39,532 nucleotides of DNA from a virus. Each line of letters starts with the position of its first letter. Position 1 is the stretch's first letter. The DNA lies in the IMG/VR virus record IMGVR_UViG_3300006751_000033, positions 1-39,532 of that record, one strand, 5' to 3'. The position numbers were made by a program, and so were the translations under genes. The notes beneath the pieces are model-generated. The model did no database searches. It was not told the DNA's origin and was given only the letters and a program-made list of their open reading frames with translations. Shown here one piece after another: positions 7,118 to 13,902 of the stretch.

Positions 7118-8785
7118 TTAACCTCCAAACCTTGACGCAGGTTTGTACGGGTTTCTGTAACGCATTTTCTCTGAGTGCTTAATCTTGTCAAGGTCCTTAA
7201 TGGTGACCTGACCGGGTACATACGTCGACGATGGTACCTCATCCTGTACTTTGGTGAACTTTCTTTTTGACAAAATGTCAGCGGCCATGACGGCTGTTCG
7301 GGCACGGTCGAAGTGGTGTGTGGTGCCATCGAGTCCCTTCGCACGTTTCTTGCGACTACCATCGTAGTTCACAAGTTGGTGCAAAAGGCCGCGACTACGC
7401 ACTTCGATGTCTCCCTGCCGGATCATGCGTACCAGACGTGCCTCTGCTTCTTGGATGCGCTTGTCTGTGGCGTACCAGCCTGGGTGACTGCGATCGGTCC
7501 ACAGGAGGTTCTTTGCCCCGGAGTCTCGGAGAATGGCAATACAGGCTGTTGCGTTCGACTCAACGATTAACATTCCACCATTGTAATGTTTTTGCACCGT
7601 GAGTAGTCGACGAGCAAACTTTGCCGGGTCTTCCCGCTCTTCCCAAAAGGCTATCTCACGTCTCTCATGCGCGTCCCACACGGTCAGGGCAGACTTATCG
7701 CCCCGTGCGCCGAAGCCAGCAGGGTCAGCCGTGATGATGTACTTGGTACCTGCTTTGGGTGGGTCGAGTTCATTACACCCGTGCAGACCGATACTCGGGT
7801 CGTTGACTGCCTTGGCCAATGCAGGCTTGAGTACGTCTACCGGCATGACGGGGTTCAGTGAACCGATCCAACCATCATAAGGGTCGGATGGATACTTAGA
7901 TGTAAATAACCTATGGTCACCGACAAACTCAGTCTCAAGACCTAACCGCCTGAACGCAAGGTTCTCGTCAGACATACCTGGATGACGTGCTCGGTACGCA
8001 ATCTCAGAGTCTGTCGGTACGAACCCTTCGGCTGGTACACGACAACTATCGTCATCCCACCAGTTTAGGAACAGAGGCTTAAAGCGGCCACGTCCTTCCA
8101 TTGTAGAGTGCCACATCTGTTCGTGGTGTGACCCGGCTCGCCCAGGAGTGGACTCCAAGATGACCCGTGCGTTTGGGCGCTTGTTGATTGTGGGGAAGAT
8201 GTTGACCGCCGCTTTGCGCTGCCACTGCGCTTCACCAAACTCTGTGATGATGAGACGGTCAATGGATCGACCGACCGCAGGGGAGCGCCCACCTGCTGTG
8301 AGTACCTTAATGCCTCCACCGTGCAGGAAATGTATTTGGGTCGCCCCGGCCTTGCGGCCAGGGGCCAATGGCATCCTTACATCACTTGGTAATCTATGAT
8401 AGGCAAACAAGATTCGCTCGAACACATCCTCGGCAGTGTCTTGACGCTCAGCGATCAGTGTACCCTTTACACCGCTTAGATACATGCAGTCACGCAACAA
8501 GAGCATGACACTAACTGTAGTAATCTTTGCCTGACGAAACTTATTTACCATGACCCAGCGGTTTTGTGCCGCAGCATGCAGCAACCGTTTTTGAGTAGGT
8601 GTGGGGTTCATGTATCCTGTAGACTCGTCTTCACGCACAATCTGACACATAGACACAAATGCGTCTGGTGTGGCGAACATGGCCTGTATCTTGACCATGT
8701 TGAGTCCGTCTACATGAGCAAGCTTTGCCCCACTTGGCAGTCCGATTGGTCTCGAACCTTCCACACTTGCTTTCGTTTGCGCCAT
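7118..8785 (-). CDS. terL: Terminase large subunit (ATPase and nuclease)
   Basis: A 555-residue packaging motor protein and the first gene of the leftward operon; AGGTGG lies five bases before ATG. The ATPase half has the Q-motif-like PTPTQKRLL, then a P-loop region R84-Q-A-K-I-T-T90 and a Walker B-like strand RLIITEFGEA (177-186). The usual G in R-Q-x-G-x-(S/T)-T is a lysine here, an oddity. GRSIDRL and LESTPGRAG are also typical of the Terminase_6 type. The nuclease half has its acidic residues in ITADPAGFG (Asp354), IVESNA (Glu409) and HFDRARTAVMAADIL (Asp493, Asp503). It cuts concatemeric DNA and drives it into the head through the portal. Confidence 0.93.
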   Translation of the reverse strand: MAQTKASVEGSRPIGLPSGAKLAHVDGLNMVKIQAMFATPDAFVSMCQIVREDESTGYMNPTPTQKRLLHAAAQNRWVMVNKFRQAKITTVSVMLLLRDCMYLSGVKGTLIAERQDTAEDVFERILFAYHRLPSDVRMPLAPGRKAGATQIHFLHGGGIKVLTAGGRSPAVGRSIDRLIITEFGEAQWQRKAAVNIFPTINKRPNARVILESTPGRAGSHHEQMWHSTMEGRGRFKPLFLNWWDDDSCRVPAEGFVPTDSEIAYRARHPGMSDENLAFRRLGLETEFVGDHRLFTSKYPSDPYDGWIGSLNPVMPVDVLKPALAKAVNDPSIGLHGCNELDPPKAGTKYIITADPAGFGARGDKSALTVWDAHERREIAFWEEREDPAKFARRLLTVQKHYNGGMLIVESNATACIAILRDSGAKNLLWTDRSHPGWYATDKRIQEAEARLVRMIRQGDIEVRSRGLLHQLVNYDGSRKKRAKGLDGTTHHFDRARTAVMAADILSKRKFTKVQDEVPSSTYVPGQVTIKDLDKIKHSEKMRYRNPYKPASRFGG

Positions 8786-8797
8786 TGCACCACCTAT

Positions 8798-8813
8798 GTG
8801 ATCATGGTATCAC
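8798..8813. promoter_or_regulatory. Dyad in the divergent start region
   Basis: GTGAT (8798-8802) and ATCAC (8809-8813) form a palindrome-like pair around six bases, between the divergent terminase gene and the small basic gene. It lies just upstream of the terminase ribosome-binding site. The position would suit an operator or an RNA hairpin controlling the leftward operon. No convincing -35/-10 pair was found beside it, so this is only a candidate site. Confidence 0.3.
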
Positions 8814-8845
8814 GGAAGTACGATAAAGCACATCAGGAAGTAGTT

Positions 8846-8998
8846 ATGCCTATTGGAAGCGACGTTCGCTACACAACACGTAACAGCAAGAAAAACGAAC
8901 AGTCTGAACCCCGTGGTAAGCGTAAACTACTCATGATTACGATGAAGCAGCTAAAGAAGAAACAACAAGGCGGCAAGCAAGCGAAAGACAAGCGCTAA
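8846..8998 (+). CDS. Small Lys/Arg-rich protein upstream of capsid
   Basis: A 50-residue gene that begins at the ATG five bases after AGGAAG. Longer in-frame starts (for example 8804) exist but lack such a site, and a still longer version would run antisense through the terminase start. The protein is very basic: KKNEQSEPRGKRKLL and KQLKKKQQGGKQAKDKR carry most of the charge. It has a short hydrophobic stretch (LLMITM). It could bind DNA, RNA or the acidic head proteins. It sits alone between the two divergent arms. The ribosome-binding site, the clean stop and the location support a real gene, but the composition gives no family. Confidence 0.5.
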   Translation: MPIGSDVRYTTRNSKKNEQSEPRGKRKLLMITMKQLKKKQQGGKQAKDKR

Positions 8999-9024
8999 CC
9001 CTAATGTTGTTGATTAAGTCGACC

Positions 9025-9056
9025 CTACACTTGTCAAGATCACATACGTAGTGTAG
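9025..9056. repeat. Inverted repeat in the capsid leader
   Basis: CTACACT (9025-9031) is exactly complementary to AGTGTAG (9050-9056) with an 18-base loop. A smaller hairpin, TTCGG-GTAG-CCGAA, lies at 9084-9097. Both fall in the 170-base non-coding leader between the small basic gene and the major capsid gene. They may shape the 5' end of the capsid message or be a binding site. A weak sigma70-like promoter, TTGTCA (9031-9036) and TAGAAG (9054-9059) with a 17-base spacer, overlaps the first repeat. Confidence 0.35.
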
Positions 9057-9059
9057 AAG
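9031..9059 (+). promoter_or_regulatory. Possible promoter for the capsid operon
   Basis: TTGTCA and TAGAAG are spaced 17 bases apart, matching five and four positions of the sigma70 consensus. It lies about 110 bases upstream of the capsid start. The overlap with an inverted repeat could allow control. The match is modest, and a phage-specific promoter elsewhere in the gap cannot be excluded. Confidence 0.3.
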
Positions 9060-9168
9060 TAATATACGCACCCCCCAAGTTTGTTCGGGTAGCCGAAAGG
9101 TCCGTGTGGGTTGGTCAGGGCAGGCGACGGTTGAATCAAACTACTTTCATACTTAGCTAAGGTACAAA

Positions 9169-10242
9169 ATGTCCATCTCTACTGAACTTTTGAACACCAC
9201 CTTTGAGGACCTTCGTGGTCCCCTGGTGAACTCATTTGTTCGTAGCAGTGAACTTTTTGAGGCGCTTGACAAGAAAGCACGGATTCCAATGGAGAGCGGT
9301 ACACTCATCGAGCGTACTTTCTCTGGTGGTGCTCCTGCTCGTGGTGTCGGTATCTACGTTGGTGACGAACTTCTTAACATGACTCGTCGTCAAGAGATCC
9401 GTAAGTTCCAGGTCGAACCTCATAGGCTCGCTGTTGCGATCAACATTCCCAAGAAAGAACTTCAGATGAACAGCGGAAAACTCGCTGTGATCCGTCTCAT
9501 TGAAGAGTATCCCAAGACTGTTCTTGAGGGTGCGAAGGCAGACATCAACTCTTACCTACTTACAGGTACGAGTCGCGGTATTGTCTTCAACACCTCTGAA
9601 CTGGCTGGTCTGCTCACTCTGAACGGTGACGTCTCTACCGGTATCGGTACTGGCGTCGCTCACGGTCTTCTCGACTGGCAACCCCCTGCCAGCCAAGGTG
9701 ACAAGGTTCAGAATGTGACCAAGTCTTCTTCTTACTTCCACTTCAACCAGTACGCTGAAATGGGTGCTTATGGTACAACAGGTACGAAGATTCTTCGTTC
9801 TTTGTATCGTAAGTGCGCTCACTACGCTGGTGGAATGGGTAAGGGTCCAGACTTGTGCATCTTTGATGATGACACATTCGCCAACTTCGAGAACGATAAG
9901 TTGAGCAACGTTCGCGTTTCAGTCGTCGAAGACAAGACTGAAAAGAGCACAATGCTTGGCCTCGAACTCGGTATCGCTCAGGTCTATTCTTCTCTTGACC
10001 TGGACGCATCAATCATGACAACTACTCCTGCATCGGGCGCTACTTACGCACCTGACGAGGGAGCAGCTTACTTCTTGAACACTGACTTTATGGAGTTTGC
10101 AATGGCGGAAGCACCGACCATTAGCGAGTTCAAGGAACGTGTTGGTGACCAAGATGTTGTGACTGCTGTGTTCACTATGCAAGGAAACTTGATCTGCACC
10201 AAGACTCCCGCTCAAGGGTGTGTTGCTGGAGGTGCTGCATGA
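9169..10242 (+). CDS. Major capsid protein (HK97-fold type)
   Basis: A 357-residue protein, the usual length for HK97-fold capsid proteins without a protease domain. It starts with AAGG six bases before ATG. The N-terminal helix (STELLNTTFEDLRGPLVNSF) is followed by an E-loop-like stretch (GTLIERTFSGGAPARGVGIY), then a spine-like helix (GKLAVIRLIEEYPKTVLEGAKADINSYLLTG). A P-domain or A-domain part contains DLCIFDDDTFANFEN and, near the end, YFLNTDFMEFAMAEAPTISEF with a terminal beta strand (QDVVTAVFTMQGNLICTKTP). The stretch naming the position of the upstream tail (FLNTDFMEF) is common in such proteins. It is the first gene of the rightward operon and is expected to be the most abundant virion protein. 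Confidence 0.85.
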   Translation: MSISTELLNTTFEDLRGPLVNSFVRSSELFEALDKKARIPMESGTLIERTFSGGAPARGVGIYVGDELLNMTRRQEIRKFQVEPHRLAVAINIPKKELQMNSGKLAVIRLIEEYPKTVLEGAKADINSYLLTGTSRGIVFNTSELAGLLTLNGDVSTGIGTGVAHGLLDWQPPASQGDKVQNVTKSSSYFHFNQYAEMGAYGTTGTKILRSLYRKCAHYAGGMGKGPDLCIFDDDTFANFENDKLSNVRVSVVEDKTEKSTMLGLELGIAQVYSSLDLDASIMTTTPASGATYAPDEGAAYFLNTDFMEFAMAEAPTISEFKERVGDQDVVTAVFTMQGNLICTKTPAQGCVAGGAA

Positions 10243-10796
10243 GTGGTACTTTTAGTTCAGGCGCTTCTGTCGTCGATGGAGCAGTTGGCAAAGATTGGCC
10301 GGCTGCTACATATTCCTTTGAGGCATACCCTGTAGGTACTCGCCGTACGCAAAAAGCGGACGAAGTAACCGCTGCTAACTCGACTCATTATGGTGATCGG
10401 GAGTGGATCTTCGTTTACAACGATGATTCATCGGCGTTTGCGGAAGGTAACGTAATCATGCTGGATAACAGCGATTACGCATCCTTTCACGGACTGCTCT
10501 CCACCGCGACACTTCATGTGTATCGGATTCTTGGAGTAGCTGGTGGTGCGATTGCCGCAGGTGAGTACGGTTGGATCATTGCAAAGGGTGCTGGTGAAGT
10601 TCAGTGTGACGGTGGTGTTGCTCAAGGTGATCGTTTGGTCGCTCACGCAAGCACTGCGGGTATCGCTGACACAATCACGCTCAACGCTGATGCAACTACC
10701 GACAATCTTGAATGTGTCTTTGCAATGGCTCTTGAAGCCGATGCTGGTTCTTCTTCGGGAGACAAGGCAACATGCTGGATTAACGGTGTGTGGTAG
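10239..10796 (+). CDS. Putative capsid decoration or cement protein
   Basis: A 185-residue protein starting at the ATG that overlaps the capsid stop (ATGA); an earlier in-frame ATG lies within the capsid gene and is less likely. The sequence is Gly/Ala/Asp-rich and beta-like, with GGAIAAGEYGWIIAKGAGEVQCDGGVAQGDRLV, followed by ADATTDNLECVFAMALEADAG. That pattern, with GEYGWI, GGVAQGD and a late F-A-M-A-L-E, resembles the beta-barrel of DUF2190-type and related decoration proteins that bind capsid trimers. Tight coupling to the capsid gene and the terminator straight after it fit an abundant head protein. The assignment is by pattern and context. Confidence 0.55.
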   Translation: MSGTFSSGASVVDGAVGKDWPAATYSFEAYPVGTRRTQKADEVTAANSTHYGDREWIFVYNDDSSAFAEGNVIMLDNSDYASFHGLLSTATLHVYRILGVAGGAIAAGEYGWIIAKGAGEVQCDGGVAQGDRLVAHASTAGIADTITLNADATTDNLECVFAMALEADAGSSSGDKATCWINGVW

Positions 10797-10819
10797 TTAA
10801 CTACTTCGTGATATACTTA

Positions 10820-10857
10820 GGGGGCGTGGCTTTCGGGCTCCGCCCCCTTCGTCTTTT
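10820..10857 (+). terminator. Intrinsic terminator after the capsid genes
   Basis: GGGGGCG (10820-10826) pairs with CGCCCCC (10841-10847), and the stem can extend past one mismatch. It is followed by the T-rich TTCGTCTTTT. It separates the highly expressed capsid pair from the adaptor and tail genes; the next gene's ribosome-binding site starts directly after it, so partial read-through probably sets tail-gene dose. Confidence 0.75.
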
Positions 10858-10866
10858 GGAGGCACC

Positions 10867-13365
10867 GTGAATGTTTCTCTTGGTTCGTTGCGTCAAAGAC
10901 TTCTTGCTATGCGTGCGTGGGATAGCAGCGGAAAATCACTCGACGAAAAGCTAAATAGCGCAATCAACCAGGCACTTGATCGTCTTGCAGGTGATGTACC
11001 CGAAGCACTCATTCCTGACGAAGAACATGTCGTGCTCCAGCCGCCGCAGAAAAGTGGCGACGACTACGTAAAAGCTTACTTAGTCTGTCATCCCACAGAT
11101 AAACGTTTGCTGCTATTTGTCGATAAGAACGGGGTGCCGATTGATTCAACTAGGTCACTCACAACTTGGCGGCCAAGATGTACTGGTGAGTGGGATGGCA
11201 TTATGCACATCGAAGTCAAGGACCCATCGGGTCGGTGGCATCGTCGCCAATGCCGCGAGTTCTTTTTTGACGATCAAAGCTACGCTATGACACGGTTGAA
11301 CATTCGACCTTTTGGTACGGCTAGCAATATAGCAGTTGGCCAGAAAGCTGTTAGTTTTGTACGAACTTCTAAGGCTACAGAAGAAGCCAATAAGATTACT
11401 AAAGCGGCAATGGCGCAGTTTCGAGAAGAGTATGACTATACTCAAAATAAAGCGTCAGCGAATAACGTGGCCAAGGTATTTGTTAATGAGTATCTTGCGG
11501 GTGCAGGTACCAAGAGTGCTGTTGCTGCGTTCAAGGCGAGCAGCAGGCAAGACGCAGCAGACAAACTAAGCATTGCCCAGGCTAACGGACTTCCAGTTGA
11601 GGAAGTTAACCAGGCATTTCTGTCTCAGTTTCGTGCGAAGTTACGCAGTCGCGGCATAAAGTTCAGTACGTTTGATAGTTATGGTGGTGCCCTCCAAGCG
11701 AAGAAGTTGCCCTTTGCGGCAGATCCCAGCTACGACGTAACTGTTCGTTCTTTGTCTACTAAGACGAAAGACTTTGAAGTCTTTGACCATGACCCGACTC
11801 AACTGTTTAAGAAGAACCGAGAACCGGCGGTTTCCTTGCATAGTAATGAGAATAATGGTCAAAAAGCACAGACCAATCAGCGACCAAATCCCGACAGAGA
11901 GTTTCATCAAAGAAGACAGTACATGGTGACTTTGGACAGGCCGTGGAGAAACAACTTAGACGGGTGGTCGTGGTATACGAAGCTAGTGGTAGGTTCTGTA
12001 TACGACCCACAAACCCAATCGTGGAAGAGAGTGTCCCGCGAGATTAAGCAACAGACGGTCGGTGAACCTATGGAGTTTCGTATCTACCAACCTGAGTTCT
12101 TTCTTCGGGATGATGTGACTGAACTTCATGAGCCCGCTGTTGTCTACGATGAGACCCAACAGCAAATATGGTCCATTGACACAGCCGGTGCTGACCGTGC
12201 TGGTATGCGAGACTATCAGGGTGACACGGAAGGTAGACCTGTTCGCATGTTCAGAGGTAGACACTTCCAACTACCCGCACCTACTGAACCACCGAAGCTG
12301 AACTACGTCACTCAAAATATCGCACCTTGGGTGCATGAGTTGCTATCTAAGCCGTTACCAGGTGGTGATAGTGGGGCTCTAGGCGGCTTAGCTGACCTAC
12401 TGGTTCCTTCGGGTGACCACGAGTCTCTGAGGCAGGGTACGTGGTCAGTGTGCTACACGTACGTCTGGGGTCGGAGAGACAAAGAATGGCAGCAAGCACC
12501 TAACATTGCACCTAAAGGTCATCGAGGTTTGTCGTCCGAGATTGAGATTAACTGGGCACATACACAAGGGATTCATGCGTCTACTTTACGACCTACTTCG
12601 TCTACAAGTATCGCAGGTATAACTGACCCTACTTGGGAGAGTGCGCCGTCTCCAGCGGAAACGGTATTCTTAGACCCCACGAATCTGATGACTAAGGGCG
12701 CAATCTTAGTAAAAGCGACTAATATTGACGCTATGTTGGGTTTCTCGGACCCGTATACGCAACGATTTGGCCGAAGTGGTTTGCGCCTTCGTTTTTATGT
12801 TTCGCATAATGCTTATGAAGGTAGGGGTATAGCCGGCGGGATAGGTAGCCAAGGCGCAATGGCGAATACAGAAACGGGTAATAAGTTTTACCTGCTGTGT
12901 GAAGTAGAGCCTACGTACGATGAGTTCGCCGCTAACCCTCAAGCCGCCTGTCAGTTCTTTTGGCGTGGTAGTTGTTTGTATGACATTGAACGACCTTTGC
13001 GCCATAGTACGGGGTACTATGCGTACAAAACTTATCCGGTACAAGATAGTCGATACGAACTTGATTTGCGCGTTTCGCGGCTACCCAAGAAACTGATTGA
13101 TGACCAGGATACTCCGCCAATCCAACGTGACGCTATATCCGCTTTGATTGAGTTGTCTGCGTACTACGTAGCCTTGCTCGATGGAGCCGATCAGGCAGGT
13201 GCACAAGTTCACTTAGATCGGTATACTGAGTTGGCTCGGAGATACCGATCACGCTACGCGAACCCAGCTAAGATTGTCGAACCTACTTCGATCATCGGGG
13301 GTACGTCTTATCGGTCTCGAAACGGCCTATTTGGCAACTACGCATCACTGAAACAGGATAGTTAG
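10867..13365 (+). CDS. Head-tail adaptor-like protein with a large internal insertion
   Basis: An 832-residue protein beginning at GTG, four bases after GGAGG; the nearby ATG at 10871 is out of frame. Residues of about 1-45 are helical and adaptor-like (LGSLRQRLLAMRAW, DEKLNSAINQALDRLAGDVP). Residues of about 738-800 form a second helical part (QRDAISALIELSAYYVALLD, QVHLDRYTELARRYRSRY), like the closing helices of connector or tail-tubular A proteins. Between them are almost 700 residues of mixed beta-rich sequence. I infer that the helical ends form the adaptor core, bound under the portal, and that the middle is an inserted outer domain or collar. Position next to the capsid genes and before the nozzle-like gene agrees. 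Normal adaptors are about 200 residues, so this one is unusually large. Confidence 0.5.
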   Translation: MNVSLGSLRQRLLAMRAWDSSGKSLDEKLNSAINQALDRLAGDVPEALIPDEEHVVLQPPQKSGDDYVKAYLVCHPTDKRLLLFVDKNGVPIDSTRSLTTWRPRCTGEWDGIMHIEVKDPSGRWHRRQCREFFFDDQSYAMTRLNIRPFGTASNIAVGQKAVSFVRTSKATEEANKITKAAMAQFREEYDYTQNKASANNVAKVFVNEYLAGAGTKSAVAAFKASSRQDAADKLSIAQANGLPVEEVNQAFLSQFRAKLRSRGIKFSTFDSYGGALQAKKLPFAADPSYDVTVRSLSTKTKDFEVFDHDPTQLFKKNREPAVSLHSNENNGQKAQTNQRPNPDREFHQRRQYMVTLDRPWRNNLDGWSWYTKLVVGSVYDPQTQSWKRVSREIKQQTVGEPMEFRIYQPEFFLRDDVTELHEPAVVYDETQQQIWSIDTAGADRAGMRDYQGDTEGRPVRMFRGRHFQLPAPTEPPKLNYVTQNIAPWVHELLSKPLPGGDSGALGGLADLLVPSGDHESLRQGTWSVCYTYVWGRRDKEWQQAPNIAPKGHRGLSSEIEINWAHTQGIHASTLRPTSSTSIAGITDPTWESAPSPAETVFLDPTNLMTKGAILVKATNIDAMLGFSDPYTQRFGRSGLRLRFYVSHNAYEGRGIAGGIGSQGAMANTETGNKFYLLCEVEPTYDEFAANPQAACQFFWRGSCLYDIERPLRHSTGYYAYKTYPVQDSRYELDLRVSRLPKKLIDDQDTPPIQRDAISALIELSAYYVALLDGADQAGAQVHLDRYTELARRYRSRYANPAKIVEPTSIIGGTSYRSRNGLFGNYASLKQDS

Positions 13366-13423
13366 TTTTAGTATTCTGTCCACCCTGTTATAGTTGGGAC
13401 GCAACACAACGTAAGGAGGTTGC

Positions 13424-13891
13424 ATGTCATTCAAACTACCCCGACCCGCGATTGGCGACACACTTGAGCGCCAAAACCTCGACGGTCAAATCGAAGAGGC
13501 GATGGTCACCAGCCTCAAATACAACAAAGAAGATCCGACTTTTTGGCACTCTGTTTTAATCACGCGCAATGGATTCGAGTTTGTCTCATCTCACGCGAAC
13601 CCGATTACGCACACAGATTGGCGCCCGAAAGGTTGGGTATATCATCGCACAACCAACTCATTCTTACCTGTTGGCGCAAGCCCCGTTGCTGGTAGCAGCG
13701 AGATTGTTTTCGACGAAGGTACTGAGCCAGACAAGCTGGAAGAGTTGCCTTTGCCGCCTCCTGTGGCTGGTGAGCGCTACATGTCTTGGCGCGCACGCGC
13801 GTATAAGGCTGTGCCTGACCTACGAGGGAACCCGTCTGCCCCTGAACTTCTTTCGATGACTTGGAAGAAACGCGAACAAGTATCGTTTTAA
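13424..13891 (+). CDS. Small tail-region protein, unknown
   Basis: A 155-residue protein with a very strong ribosome-binding site (AAGGAGG, five bases before ATG). Features include a likely beta part with many Trp and Phe (TFWHSVLITRNGFEFVSSH, DWRPKGWVYHRTTNSF) and a Pro-rich stretch (LPLPPPVAGERYMSWRARAY), then a basic end. No family is recognised. It sits alone between adaptor and nozzle-like genes with a 58-base gap before it, holding a TATAGT that could be a -10 but lacks a good -35. A tail or collar accessory protein is the most likely role, from context. Confidence 0.6.
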   Translation: MSFKLPRPAIGDTLERQNLDGQIEEAMVTSLKYNKEDPTFWHSVLITRNGFEFVSSHANPITHTDWRPKGWVYHRTTNSFLPVGASPVAGSSEIVFDEGTEPDKLEELPLPPPVAGERYMSWRARAYKAVPDLRGNPSAPELLSMTWKKREQVSF

Positions 13892-13902
13892 GAGATTGAA
13901 CC

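Noticed and set aside
8564-8845. Upstream extension of the small basic gene
   Set aside because: It would run antisense to the terminase start; a ribosome-binding site supports the ATG at 8846.
8999-9168. tRNA-like or pRNA-like structure in the capsid leader
   Set aside because: A GGTTGAATC stretch hints at a T-loop but the arms needed for a cloverleaf are missing.
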